From an uncultured Bacteroidota bacterium (GTDB lineage Bacteria > Bacteroidota > Bacteroidia > Chitinophagales > Chitinophagaceae): a DNA stretch of 64,000 bases. Below the pieces are notes generated by a model. It searched no databases and had not been told where the DNA came from. It saw only the letters and a list, made by a program, of their open reading frames with translations. Location: contig CAIRES010000065.1 in NCBI GenBank assembly GCA_903877645.1, positions 1 through 64,000 of the forward strand. The letters are read 5' to 3'. The position numbers and the translations under genes are program-made. Numbering within the stretch: position 1 is the first letter of the stretch; each line of letters begins with the position of its first letter. This document shows positions 47,252-56,269 of the stretch, in pieces.

Positions 47252-47863
47252 ATGAATATAGCAGTAATAGGTGTGGCAGCTATAGTAGAAGAGTACGCTT
47301 TAAAATATGCCTGTGCCGGCCATGAAGTATCTATTGCATTAATTGATGCACCTGCTGAAATAACCCGCAAAAGGCTGGCCGCTGTTAACCGGATCACTGT
47401 ATGCACTATCGAAGCGGCTGCCGCAGATGCGGACATGATCATTATTGCTTCTATGCCAAAGGACATACGTGAGATAGCTTATTGGCTCGGTGATGTGAGG
47501 AAAAAGGTGGTCATAGATTGCTCTGCCAACTTACTTTCTGTAGCAGATGATTTGCTCAATACGGTTATGGCTATAAAAGCAATTACCGGTGGTGAGCATA
47601 TCATAAAAGTATTCAGTACACGTGGTTATTAGCAGTTGCTTCGCCCCTTGTTTGGCCATAGTGATGTGCAATTGATGATGGCCGGTGATAGCAAAAAAGC
47701 GAAGGAACTGGCAAAGATACTGACGCTGGATCTCGGCGTGGATAAATTCATAGACCTTGGCGGAGATCAATCGCTGACAATGTTCAACGAAATGGTGAGA
47801 TCATGGAAATCAGCCTCATTATGTTGTACGGAAAACAAAGCATGGGCAGAAATCAGGCGTTGA
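47252..47863 (+). pseudogene. NAD(P)-binding F420-reductase-like protein interrupted by an amber codon
   Basis: Read through TAG at 47630-47632, the frame gives 203 residues of a small NADP oxidoreductase (F420-dependent-like) protein. Features are MNIAVIG at the start, DADMIIIASMP, KVVIDCSAN, and AGDSKKAKELAKIL with DLGGDQS after the stop. The stop lies after KVFSTRGY, where the family continues. The Rossmann glycine motif is also degraded: G7 is followed by VAAIVEE rather than GxGxxG. Both defects point to a pseudogene. A proper TGA ends the frame at 47863. Confidence 0.7.
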
Positions 47864-47901
47864 TTTCTTTAATCGATTTTTCAGAGATATGCAAAATATA
47901 A

Positions 47902-47931
47902 AATGCGCCGATCTACAAAGACCGGCGCATT
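47902..47931. terminator. Bidirectional terminator between convergent genes
   Basis: AATGCGCCG (47902-47910) pairs with CGGCGCATT (47923-47931), with A-rich and T-rich flanks, between the pseudogene and the acyl-CoA dehydrogenase gene. Confidence 0.8.
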
Positions 47932-47948
47932 GATATTTTTAGTAAAAA

Positions 47949-49730
47949 CTACACAAAGAAATAATGCTCGGTCTCTAGCACCTTTGCGGCTATGCGTCTG
48001 CGGGCATCCTTGGTGTTGAATGAATCTACCTTTGTAAAACGTTTCAGGCCCATCAGCATCATGCGCTGTTCGTCGCCATCAGCAAAGGCATTGAGTGCTT
48101 CTTTACCAGCATGGCTGATGCGGTCTGCGGCATCGAATATAAAGGTGCGGGTAGCATCGAGTGCCAGTGCTGCATTGGGGTTATTGTTGTTCTGCATCTT
48201 CATGCTGCGCAGCAGTATGCTTTCCGCCTGGAAGGTGTCAATGATCATGTCTGCAATGTTCATCAGTACTTCCTGTTCGCTTTCCAGCTTCATCATCAGC
48301 TTTTGGGCTGCTGCCCCTGCACACATCAGTATGGCTTTTTTGAAGTTGGCAATTGCTTTTTGCTCAGCGGCAAATGGGGCATCATCACTGCCAAAATCAG
48401 GAATGCTCATCAGTTCTTTCTGCACAGCCATAGCAGCACCCATAATGTTGATACGGCCTTTCATGGCGCGTTTCAGGTACATGTCCAATGTCAGCAGGCG
48501 GTTGATCTCGTTGGTGCCTTCAAATATCCGGTTGATGCGGCTATCCCTGTAAGCACGCGATATGTTGTACTCATCAGAGAAGCCATTGCCGCCATGTATC
48601 TGCACGCCCTCGTCCACAACATAGTCCAGAGCCTCCGAGCCCAATACCTTCAGCATAGCGCACTCTATGGCATACTCCTCTGCTGCACCCAGCAGGGCAT
48701 CCTGCTTGCCTGCGGCTTCGAGTTCATGCTCCTTATTATCTATCCATTGCGAGGTACGGTACAAAGAACTCTCTGCCGCAAACAGCCTGATCACCATTTC
48801 TGCAAGCTTGTGCTGTATGGCTCCGAAGGAGGCAATAGGTACTTTAAATTGTTCGCGGGTTTTGGCATAAGTGGTGCTGATGCTCAGTGCGTGCTTGGCA
48901 GCGCCGGTGGCTGCGGCACACAATTTCAGCCTGCCTATGTTCAGTATATTGAAGGCGATGATGTGGCCCTTGCCTATCTCCCCCAGCAGGTTGTCTTTAG
49001 GTACTATACAGTTCTCAAAGAAAAGTTGCCTTGTACTCGACCCCTTGATGCCCATCTTATGTTCTTCTTCTCCAAATGTGAGGCCGGGTGTATTTCTGTC
49101 TACAATGAATGCGCTGAATTTATCGCCATCTATTTTAGCAAATACCGTGAAAACATCTGCAAAGCCCGCATTGGTGATCCATATCTTTTGCCCGTTGATG
49201 GCGTAAGTCTTGCCGTCAGCGCTTAACGTCGCTGTTGTTCGTGCGCCGAGTGCGTCAGAGCCGGATCCTGGCTCTGTAAGCGCGTATGCACCCTTCATCT
49301 CTCCGGTTGCCAGCTTGGGTATGTATTTTTGTTTTTGTTCCTCGGTGCCGAAGTATAGTATAGGCAGTGAGCCTATGCCATTATGCGCCGCCATAGCTAC
49401 TGCAAAAGAGTGGCCGCCGCCCAGGCATTCATTCACTAATGTTGCGGTTACAAAGTCTTTGCCCAGCCCTCCGTATTTTTCGGGGAAGGCAGCGCCGAGC
49501 AGGCCCAGTTCGCCCGCCTTATCCAGCAACGATGGCATCAGGCCCTCTTTTTGTTGGTCTATTTCTATGAGGTAGGGGAGTACATCTTTATCAAGAAATT
49601 CATTGCACATCTGTATGATCATGTGCTGCTCTTCATTAAAATCTTCGGGCGTAAATGTTTGCTCGGGTGTAGAAGTCTGTATTAAAAATCCCCCGCCTTC
49701 AATAGTTGTTTTCATAGTTTCCGTTTCCAT
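47949..49730 (-). CDS. Acyl-CoA dehydrogenase, very-long-chain-like
   Basis: 593 residues, larger than short- and medium-chain enzymes (about 380), like the VLCAD/ACAD9 type with an added C-terminal helical domain. Features: [15 protein letters not shown] (FAD/substrate), [25 protein letters not shown], and the catalytic base region [13 protein letters not shown] (Glu in FEGT). It performs the first step of fatty acid beta-oxidation with FAD. Single gene sharing a terminator with the pseudogene. The ATG at 49730 or one 15 bases later may start it. Confidence 0.92.
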   Translation of the reverse strand: METETMKTTIEGGGFLIQTSTPEQTFTPEDFNEEQHMIIQMCNEFLDKDVLPYLIEIDQQKEGLMPSLLDKAGELGLLGAAFPEKYGGLGKDFVTATLVNECLGGGHSFAVAMAAHNGIGSLPILYFGTEEQKQKYIPKLATGEMKGAYALTEPGSGSDALGARTTATLSADGKTYAINGQKIWITNAGFADVFTVFAKIDGDKFSAFIVDRNTPGLTFGEEEHKMGIKGSSTRQLFFENCIVPKDNLLGEIGKGHIIAFNILNIGRLKLCAAATGAAKHALSISTTYAKTREQFKVPIASFGAIQHKLAEMVIRLFAAESSLYRTSQWIDNKEHELEAAGKQDALLGAAEEYAIECAMLKVLGSEALDYVVDEGVQIHGGNGFSDEYNISRAYRDSRINRIFEGTNEINRLLTLDMYLKRAMKGRINIMGAAMAVQKELMSIPDFGSDDAPFAAEQKAIANFKKAILMCAGAAAQKLMMKLESEQEVLMNIADMIIDTFQAESILLRSMKMQNNNNPNAALALDATRTFIFDAADRISHAGKEALNAFADGDEQRMMLMGLKRFTKVDSFNTKDARRRIAAKVLETEHYFFV

Positions 49731-49881
49731 AGTAATGTTGGTATAAAGCTATGATTTTTTGTGGAAGCTAAAATAAGATTAACATAAGTAAGTTATTAGT
49801 GCTCTGTTTTAACTGTTTGTGTTTTTATTAGTCTGTTGTTTAATGTTTATATATTTATGACGCAAAAAGTTAGGTAATAAT

Positions 49882-50733
49882 ATGGTGAAATATATATATA
49901 CTTTGATGATGGCCTGCCTGGCGATTAATATGGCAATTGCACAGAAAAATTCGGGTGCTACGGATGACGACGGGCCGGATGATCCGTATGAGGTCAAGTC
50001 ATATTTTATGTTTGGGCTGAACTACGTGAACAATAATGTATATCTCGGCCGAAAAGATACTGTAACCATACCTTACATAAGTCCCTGCATAGGGTATCAT
50101 TATAAGAACGGGCTGTATGCTAAGGCTATGGTATCGGAAGCGCCCGCGCAGGGCACGCTCGACCTGCTGACGCTAGAGGCCGGTTATGACCACACGTTCA
50201 GCGATCATTTAAATGGCGGCCTCAACATCGATAAATTCTATTACAATAAGAACAGTACCAGTATCAGGGCAACTACCAAGGGCAGTGCGGGCATCAACGG
50301 CCAATACACTAATGACTGGATAGAGCCGCAGATTACCTTCAATGCCGACTTTAATAAATCGACTGACTATGTGCTGAGCCTGTTGCTCGATCACAACTTC
50401 CGGTATAAGGAGAAGACCCTGAATATCTTTCCGGCGGTGAGTGTGAATATAGGCACACAGCATTATTATGATGAGTACTTCATCAACCGGCTGCTGAAAA
50501 AAGACAAGGCCCTGAAGCTGAAAAAAGTGGTGGCTAATGCCGGCAATTTTGTGCCGCTCGATTATGAGGTAAGCTCAAAAATTACATACAGGGTCACCAA
50601 GTGGTTGTTCACACTTATACCCACTTATGCCATACCCTTAAGTCCGGCCAGTATCACTCTTCCCGGACAAAAAACTTTCCGGGAAAAGCTATCCAATACC
50701 TTTTATATGGAGCTGGATATTTGTCATAGGTAG
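49882..50733 (+). CDS. Putative outer-membrane protein, unknown function
   Basis: 283 residues with a signal peptide (1-20, NMAIAQ), an acidic linker (DDDGPDDP), then alternating strands (YFMFGLNYVNNNVYLG; GLNIDKFYYNKNSTS; YVLSLLLDHNFRYK) ending MELDICHR. The pattern suggests a small beta-barrel. Family not recognised. Close to the next gene, whose promoter begins 29 bases after its stop. Confidence 0.6.
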   Translation: MVKYIYTLMMACLAINMAIAQKNSGATDDDGPDDPYEVKSYFMFGLNYVNNNVYLGRKDTVTIPYISPCIGYHYKNGLYAKAMVSEAPAQGTLDLLTLEAGYDHTFSDHLNGGLNIDKFYYNKNSTSIRATTKGSAGINGQYTNDWIEPQITFNADFNKSTDYVLSLLLDHNFRYKEKTLNIFPAVSVNIGTQHYYDEYFINRLLKKDKALKLKKVVANAGNFVPLDYEVSSKITYRVTKWLFTLIPTYAIPLSPASITLPGQKTFREKLSNTFYMELDICHR

Positions 50734-50761
50734 CATTGGTTTCTTGGTACTGTTTTTTCCA

Positions 50762-50769
50762 TATCTTTG
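50762..50769 (+). promoter_or_regulatory. -7 box of the CorC-like gene
   Basis: TATCTTTG matches TAnnTTTG and ends 6 bases before the ATG at 50776, so the mRNA is probably leaderless or nearly so. It also rules out the TTG start at 50767. Confidence 0.65.
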
Positions 50770-50775
50770 ACAGGT

Positions 50776-52044
50776 ATGGACATAACGCATCTGCTGTTAT
50801 ATATTTTAGGATGTATCTTGTTAATGGGCTTTTTTGCAGGCACAGAGATAGCGTTTATCTCTGCCAATAAGCTGAACATAGAGTTGCGCAAAAAACAAGG
50901 CAAGATTTCCGGGCGTATACTCGCCCGTTTTATGGAAAATCCTTCTGAGTTTATCGGTACTAGCCTGGTAGGTGTCAATGTACTGCTCGTGGTGTATGGC
51001 CTGCTTGCGTCGGAGATCACCGGTAAGCTGCTCTTGCAATACCACATCACGCTTACTGAATATCCTAAGCTGCTGGTAGATACCCTAATCGCTACTATTG
51101 TGATCCTGATTTTTGCCGAGTTTTTGCCAAAGGCTATTTTCAGGTCAAAAGCAGAAGTAGTACTTAGCCTGTTTAGTGTGCCCATGCTGATCATGTACTG
51201 GATTTTTTACCCGGTCGCCAAGATATTTGTGGCCATTTCGGAGTTCATACTCAAATACCTGTTCAATGTACGCATCAAGGAGAACAAGCAGGTCTTTAAC
51301 CGTGTAGACCTGGAAATGCTGGTAAAGCAGAGTATGCACGGCCATGAGAACGAGAACAGCGATGTAAATACTGAGCTTTTTGAGAACGCCCTGTACCTCG
51401 TTAATGTACGCATCCGCAAATGTATGGTACCGCGCAATGAGGTGGAGGCCATCGATGTGTCTGAGCCTATCGACGAGCTGAGGAAGAAGTTCATAGATAC
51501 CAAGCTATCGAAGATAATTGTGTATGACGACAGTATAGATAATATCGTAGGCTATGTACACCACCTCGATCTGTATCGTCGCCCGCAAACGATAAAAGAC
51601 ATACTGCACTCCATCACCCCAATACCCGAGGCCATGAGCGCTGTGGACCTGATGAACCGTTTCACCAAAGAGCGCAAAAGCATAGCATGGGTGATAGATG
51701 AGTTTGGTGGTACCGCCGGCATCGTGACCATGGAAGATGTGCTGGAAGAGATATTCGGCGACATCAATGATGAATACGATGAGCAGGAGCATGTGGAGAA
51801 ACAAATATCTGAGAATGAATACATTTTCTCCGGCAGGCTGGAACTCGACTACCTCAATGAAAAGTATGATTTCGCCTTCCCTACGGATATTTCGGAAACG
51901 CTCTCCGGCTATATCATCGCCGAGCACGAGACCATACCCAAGATCAAGGAACGCATTATTATAGACAATTACGAGTTTGATATACTGCTGGTAACAGATA
52001 CCCGCATAGAAACCGTGAAAATGAAGATACTAAGGCCAATTTAA
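50776..52044 (+). CDS. CNNM/CBS-domain hemolysin-family (CorC/GldE-like) protein
   Basis: 422 residues: a DUF21/CNNM membrane domain (about 1-180) with GFFAGTEIAFISANKLNIEL, a CBS-domain pair (about 195-325, MVPRNEVEAI, IVGYVHHLD, and WVIDEFGGTAGIVTMEDVLEEIFG), and a C-terminal CorC/HlyC transporter-associated domain (about 345-420, DLYLNEKYD-type region). Related proteins export Mg2+ or support gliding (GldE). Which role it has here is unknown. Confidence 0.88.
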   Translation: MDITHLLLYILGCILLMGFFAGTEIAFISANKLNIELRKKQGKISGRILARFMENPSEFIGTSLVGVNVLLVVYGLLASEITGKLLLQYHITLTEYPKLLVDTLIATIVILIFAEFLPKAIFRSKAEVVLSLFSVPMLIMYWIFYPVAKIFVAISEFILKYLFNVRIKENKQVFNRVDLEMLVKQSMHGHENENSDVNTELFENALYLVNVRIRKCMVPRNEVEAIDVSEPIDELRKKFIDTKLSKIIVYDDSIDNIVGYVHHLDLYRRPQTIKDILHSITPIPEAMSAVDLMNRFTKERKSIAWVIDEFGGTAGIVTMEDVLEEIFGDINDEYDEQEHVEKQISENEYIFSGRLELDYLNEKYDFAFPTDISETLSGYIIAEHETIPKIKERIIIDNYEFDILLVTDTRIETVKMKILRPI

Positions 52045-52070
52045 CCGTAACATTCTTAAAACGAAATACC

Positions 52071-52589
52071 ATGCCTGTACAACGCCCATTCAACCTCAAC
52101 CAATGGATAGCAGATAACCGTCACTTGCTGAAACCGCCTGTTGGTAACCAATGCGTATATAAAACAGCAGATGACTTCATTGTAATGGTAGTAGGTGGTC
52201 CCAACAGCCGCAAGGACTTTCATTATAACGAGGGGGAAGAACTGTTCTTTCAATTGGAAGGCGATATCGTAGTGCGCATACAGGAAGATGGTAAGATCGT
52301 AGACATCCCGATCAAGCAGGGGGATATGTTCCTGCTGCCGGGCCGCACACCACACTCACCGCAGCGTGGGGCAGATACCGTAGGCCTCGTGATCGAAATA
52401 AACCGCAAGACCGAAGAAATGGACGGCTTTATGTGGTTTTGCGAGAACTGCGACAACAAACTGTACGAAGAATTTGCCCACATTACCGACATCGTGGCTC
52501 AACTACCACCCATCATGAATCGCTTCTACGATGATAAAGAAAAATGTACCTGCAGCAAATGTGGCACTGTGATGCAGCGGCCTCTTTAA
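52071..52589 (+). CDS. 3-hydroxyanthranilate 3,4-dioxygenase
   Basis: 172 residues of a cupin dioxygenase that opens the ring of 3-hydroxyanthranilate in tryptophan/kynurenine degradation to quinolinate. Iron ligands H51, E57 and H95 are in place, and the rubredoxin-like pairs C124/C127 and C161/C164 of the bacterial type are present (WFCENC and CTCSKC). Active-site R47 and R99 are also present. No other kynurenine-pathway gene is in the window. It starts 26 bases after the CorC-like gene. Confidence 0.94.
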   Translation: MPVQRPFNLNQWIADNRHLLKPPVGNQCVYKTADDFIVMVVGGPNSRKDFHYNEGEELFFQLEGDIVVRIQEDGKIVDIPIKQGDMFLLPGRTPHSPQRGADTVGLVIEINRKTEEMDGFMWFCENCDNKLYEEFAHITDIVAQLPPIMNRFYDDKEKCTCSKCGTVMQRPL

Positions 52590-52681
52590 TTAGCTGATTA
52601 GCTAATGTGCTGATCAGCTGATGCTTTGCGGGATTAGAAAATGCTGCCATCAGCTAATAAGCTAATCATCACATCAGCTAA
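52590..52681. repeat. AGCTGATTAGCTAAT-type intergenic repeat, copy 1
   Basis: Tandem units of TTAGCTGATTAGCTAATG on one side pair loosely with inverted units (CATCAGCTAATAAGCTAATC) on the other, around CTTTGCGGG. It fills the gap between convergent genes and may act as a bidirectional terminator. A shorter copy is at 60528-60562. Confidence 0.75.
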
Positions 52682-53428
52682 TCATTTCTTCATTCCCGGG
52701 TACTTCATCTTCAATCCCTTCAATGTCTCCAGCAGCGTTCTGGCTACCAGGTAAGACTTGTACCAGTTCTGGTCTGATGGGATGATGTGCCAGGGTACTT
52801 CGCTGCAATGCTCAAAAACATCTTCGTAGCAATCTCTGTACTTATCCCATAGTTTAGATTCTTTAAAGTCATTGGCATTGTACTTCCACATCTTCTTGGG
52901 GTCTTGCAGGCGGTCTTCAAGCCGCTGCTGCTGCTCCTCGTGCGATATGTGCAGGTAGAATTTTAGTATGTGCGTATCATTGTGTTCCGTCAGCAGGCGC
53001 TCAAAATCATTGATCGCGTGCATGCGTTTTTTTGCGGTATGGTCATCGATCATCCTGTGTACCCTTGTGATCAGTACATCCTCGTACTGCGACCTGTTGA
53101 ATATCTGTATCATGCCCTTGGCGGGGGTATCCCGATGTATGCGCCACAGGAAGTCATGCGCCAGTTCTTCCTTCGTAGGCTCTTTGAATGAGGTCACATT
53201 CACACCCTGTGGGTTCATGCTGGTGAATACATCGCGGGTAAGGCCATCCTTACCTGCTGCATCCATACCCTGTATCACCACCAGTATGCTATGCTTGCCT
53301 TCAGCATACAGCAGGTTTTGCAGGTCATCCAGCTCCTCCAGTATGTGGCTCAGTTCCTTTTTAGTCGCCTCTTTATCCATCTTTTCAGGCGCGCGTGTAT
53401 CAATATGCTTCAGCTTTATCTTTTTCAT
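52682..53428 (-). CDS. PPK2-family polyphosphate kinase
   Basis: 248 residues with the single-domain PPK2 fold: Walker A GMDAAGKDG (54-62), lid module and Walker B region IFNRSQYEDVLITRVH, and YLHISHEEQQQRLEDR. PPK2 enzymes transfer phosphate between polyphosphate and nucleotides, mostly to regenerate NTPs. Short single-domain members may use NMP or NDP; the class is not determinable with certainty. Confidence 0.9.
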   Translation of the reverse strand: MKKIKLKHIDTRAPEKMDKEATKKELSHILEELDDLQNLLYAEGKHSILVVIQGMDAAGKDGLTRDVFTSMNPQGVNVTSFKEPTKEELAHDFLWRIHRDTPAKGMIQIFNRSQYEDVLITRVHRMIDDHTAKKRMHAINDFERLLTEHNDTHILKFYLHISHEEQQQRLEDRLQDPKKMWKYNANDFKESKLWDKYRDCYEDVFEHCSEVPWHIIPSDQNWYKSYLVARTLLETLKGLKMKYPGMKK

Positions 53429-53480
53429 AGTAAATAGTTATTGCAGGCAACTTTGGAATTTGGATTTTGACTATTGAGAT

Positions 53481-55754
53481 TTAATTCATCATCCTCCTAT
53501 AAGCCTTTATAAATATCGCACCAAGATTTTTGTAAGGCGGTACATAGTCGTCAAACAGCTTTTGGGCATCAGGTTTGTTCTGGAAGTAATCATCCAGTTC
53601 TCGCCACATCGTTATCCAGTCAATATCCGTGCCATCAAGCAGGCGGCTGTTAATGGCTTTAATAATTGGCTCGTTCACCGAGTGCGCCCCTGTCTGCTTT
53701 GAGGAGATGATGTGCGCATCGGGCGCCTTATCCAGCACCAGTGCCAGGTTGTGGTAGCCGCCGCATGAGCCCAGCACCACTATCTTCACCTGTTTATTGA
53801 GCTGCGCTATGGTCACAGGCAGGTGGTAGCTATGCCCGCGGTGTATCATTATAGTCGGGTGTATACCGCTGTCGTTCAGGAATTTAGTGAGCCTGCTTTG
53901 CGCATCCTCATCATCGGGTTCCTTCAGCGGTAGATTGGCGTAGATCACGGTTTTTTTGTCGGTTACTGAGGCTATCTCTGTCCAGTATTGGTTGGTCACT
54001 ACTTTCCACTTAGGGTCGTTCTTAAACTGGCCCATATAGCTGTCGTAACTGTCTTGCCCGTCCTTATCTCCAAAGAAGAACACCTGCTGGTACACAATGC
54101 CCGAATCATTGACAAGGTCCTTATACAGTACCTTATTGATAGGGGAGAGCTTCAGCCTGGCCGATGCCACAGCGGCTCCTGTATCGCTGCCCGATATGTT
54201 GTTACTTTCAAACAACCTGGCCAGCAGGCTGTATATGATCAGGCCCTTTTTGCTATGCTCCTTAAACGATAGCTCGTAATTTTCTTTTACCTTCTTCTCC
54301 AGGAATGCCGAAAGCGCTGAATCCCGGATGCTGCCAAAGGCATCTGCCACATCTACTGCCCCTTCCAGCTCGTCGTTCTTGCCCTGCTCCAGTCCGCCTA
54401 TGAAACCGGTCATCAGGGAGGTCTTCATGGTATCATCCATCGTACCCAGGAAGTCGGAGAGGGTATTGTACCCGGCACACATTCTTATGAACGTACGGAA
54501 GTGGTTGTTGTGTACACTATCCAGCAACTGGTCGCCCTTCATAGGTTTCATTCGTGCCATCAGCCTGTTGAAGGTGCCTATGAAGCTGCTGGTATATATT
54601 TCATCCTGGCCAAGTATCAATATATAGTACAACGATGTTGGCGGCAGGCTGTCTATACATTTGAAACGCACATCGTCTTTCTCCTCGTGCAGTTTGTTCA
54701 TCTGACGCACGTATACACTCAGTGCCCTGTAGTTCAGTTCATCGGTATAAATGCGTTTGGCAGTGGTGTCGTTTGCGAGCGTCAGGCGCACCAGTTCCTC
54801 AAAGCTCTGATCAGGATTAGCAGCTATTTCATCCACCTGTTCCACCGTCAGCCGCCTGTTGTATATATCGCCTACGAAGGGCAATGCCTTTGGCGGAGCC
54901 TTGGAGTGTGCTGCTATCTTCACTATGGCCTGCACCAGTTCGTCTTGTGTGTTGTATACTGCGTTCTTCAGCGGGTAGTTGGTACTCGTAGCATAGTTAA
55001 GTACCACATCGGGTACTATGCGTGCCGCATCGGCTATGATGTTGTGTGCAAAAGTATCATTGGCATATTCGTCCAGCCGCTTGATCATCATTACCGGGTC
55101 TGCCTTACCGATATGGGTATACAGGTACGCGCGCGATTGCGGCTGATTGTCTAGCAGCACCTTGCCGTTGTTCAATGAGTAGATATCGGTATTGGCTACC
55201 ACAAAGTCCATCATCTTATTTTCGTTGCTGGCTATGAGCATGCTGTCCATATTGTCCGCTAGGTCGGCATAGAATTCAGGGTCCGGCTTAGGGTCGTTGT
55301 TGTACAGGCGCAGCATCTCCCATACAGCCTGTAGGCAGCGTATCTTCTGCTGGTTCTCCATCACCTCATCACGGCCATTGGCAGGCATGTTCTCTATCAT
55401 CACCTGCATCCGGTCTACATCGTACTCGAAGGCATAGCTGAGTGCCTCTGTAGCCAGTGAGTCGTGGACCACCCTTATTTTCTTATCGGTCTTGCCGTCT
55501 GCCGCATCGGCCTTCTTCTGTTCATTGTCTATCTTATCATGAAACAGTGCGCGTTTGATGGGTATGGGGTGTATGAGCGTATCTATGGCATAGAAATTTA
55601 CACGTACCGTATCTTTTTTCTTATACTTATTTACGTGGGGCGGGGGTGCATGGTGTTGCGCACGGGCAGGTACAAAAGACAGCAGTAGGATAATGGCCCA
55701 TAGGGGCAGTACAAAAAAGATCTTTCTCAATATTAAAAGAAAATAGTTTATCAA
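53481..55754 (-). CDS. Secreted protein with caspase-like (clan CD-type) C-terminal region
   Basis: 757 residues from a TTG at 55754 (a TTG at 55730 giving MRKIFFVLPLW is as plausible). A signal peptide ends near RAQ. The long middle (about 45-560) is helical with no recognised domain. The last 190 residues have features of clan CD peptidases: strand IMIHRGHSYH (H638) and, 26 residues on, strand-turn VVLGSCGGY (C664), plus FFFGDKDGQDSY ahead. The His and Cys ends of two hydrophobic strands are the layout of the caspase/gingipain His-Cys dyad. The short His-Cys spacing and lack of a search make this a hypothesis. Confidence 0.6.
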   Translation of the reverse strand: MINYFLLILRKIFFVLPLWAIILLLSFVPARAQHHAPPPHVNKYKKKDTVRVNFYAIDTLIHPIPIKRALFHDKIDNEQKKADAADGKTDKKIRVVHDSLATEALSYAFEYDVDRMQVMIENMPANGRDEVMENQQKIRCLQAVWEMLRLYNNDPKPDPEFYADLADNMDSMLIASNENKMMDFVVANTDIYSLNNGKVLLDNQPQSRAYLYTHIGKADPVMMIKRLDEYANDTFAHNIIADAARIVPDVVLNYATSTNYPLKNAVYNTQDELVQAIVKIAAHSKAPPKALPFVGDIYNRRLTVEQVDEIAANPDQSFEELVRLTLANDTTAKRIYTDELNYRALSVYVRQMNKLHEEKDDVRFKCIDSLPPTSLYYILILGQDEIYTSSFIGTFNRLMARMKPMKGDQLLDSVHNNHFRTFIRMCAGYNTLSDFLGTMDDTMKTSLMTGFIGGLEQGKNDELEGAVDVADAFGSIRDSALSAFLEKKVKENYELSFKEHSKKGLIIYSLLARLFESNNISGSDTGAAVASARLKLSPINKVLYKDLVNDSGIVYQQVFFFGDKDGQDSYDSYMGQFKNDPKWKVVTNQYWTEIASVTDKKTVIYANLPLKEPDDEDAQSRLTKFLNDSGIHPTIMIHRGHSYHLPVTIAQLNKQVKIVVLGSCGGYHNLALVLDKAPDAHIISSKQTGAHSVNEPIIKAINSRLLDGTDIDWITMWRELDDYFQNKPDAQKLFDDYVPPYKNLGAIFIKAYRRMMN

Positions 55755-55815
55755 ATATACTCTTTAAAGTGTGAAACAATGGTTAAGGATGGTGAAGTGT
55801 GCAATAGAAATTTTT

Positions 55816-55910
55816 ATTGCTCACATTTTTGATGATAATCAATGGGTTAAGGTGTTTTTTGTGGATAAAAGTTGCTCACTTTTTGCTCACTTTTGCTCAA
55901 ACTTTGCGCA
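55816..55910 (-). other. DnaA-box/iteron module, left copy (inverted)
   Basis: Read on the minus strand, in order: TGCGCA and three TGAGCA units at 11, 10 and 11 base steps (starts 55910, 55899, 55889, 55878); 4 bases; DnaA box TTATCCACA (55868-55860); 16 bases; ATTGATTATCAT (55843-55832); 7 bases; GTGAGCAAT (55824-55816). The right copy at 57354-57448 has the same parts at identical spacings. The module lies in the 515-base gap between the caspase-like gene and the Coq4-like gene. Confidence 0.9.
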
Positions 55911-56041
55911 TCTTTTGTCCGAACCCGAATTTGAAAAATTCATCGAATTGTCAGAATTGCGATTAGTGAGGCGTTGGATAAAAGAAGAAAATATTGGTAA
56001 AGAATTACCAGTATGGTGCGCTGAAAACCGCTCTTTGGCGG

Positions 56042-56170
56042 TACAAAGATCGGAAAGGAAATGATACGCTCCAAGACGTTTTATTTATAGTGGTATAGAG
56101 GAAAAAATTTGGAGTGGATTTTTTGGTTACCTGATACGTGGGGTAGGTGGCGAAGAACACAGTAGTGGCT
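56042..56170. repeat. Dispersed repeat A, copy 2
   Basis: Matches 7803-7930, with ACGCTCCAAGACGTTTTATT and GAAAAAATTTGGAGTGGATT as the strongest blocks. It lies between the left module and the Coq4-like gene. Confidence 0.7.
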
Positions 56171-56269
56171 GAACGACGGTGGGGCATGGTTAATTAAGGT
56201 TATTTCCCCCCGCCTTAACAGAATACGGAACGCTATTTGCCGTTGTAATGCAAAACCACAGCAAACCAC

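Noticed and set aside
8265-47632. Genome-wide reassignment of TAG as a sense codon
   Set aside because: dut, the TPR gene, ccmC and skp copy 2 end in TAG at family-normal positions, so TAG acts as a stop.
48111-49226. 371-codon open frame on the opposite strand of the acyl-CoA dehydrogenase gene
   Set aside because: Antisense shadow of a strongly conserved gene; no family features. The same applies to long antisense frames at 10822-11781 and 29270-30145.
55771-56064. 97-codon open frame on the plus strand
   Set aside because: Its first half is translation of the DnaA-box/iteron module, and the rest resembles no family. The repeated DNA pattern explains the openness.
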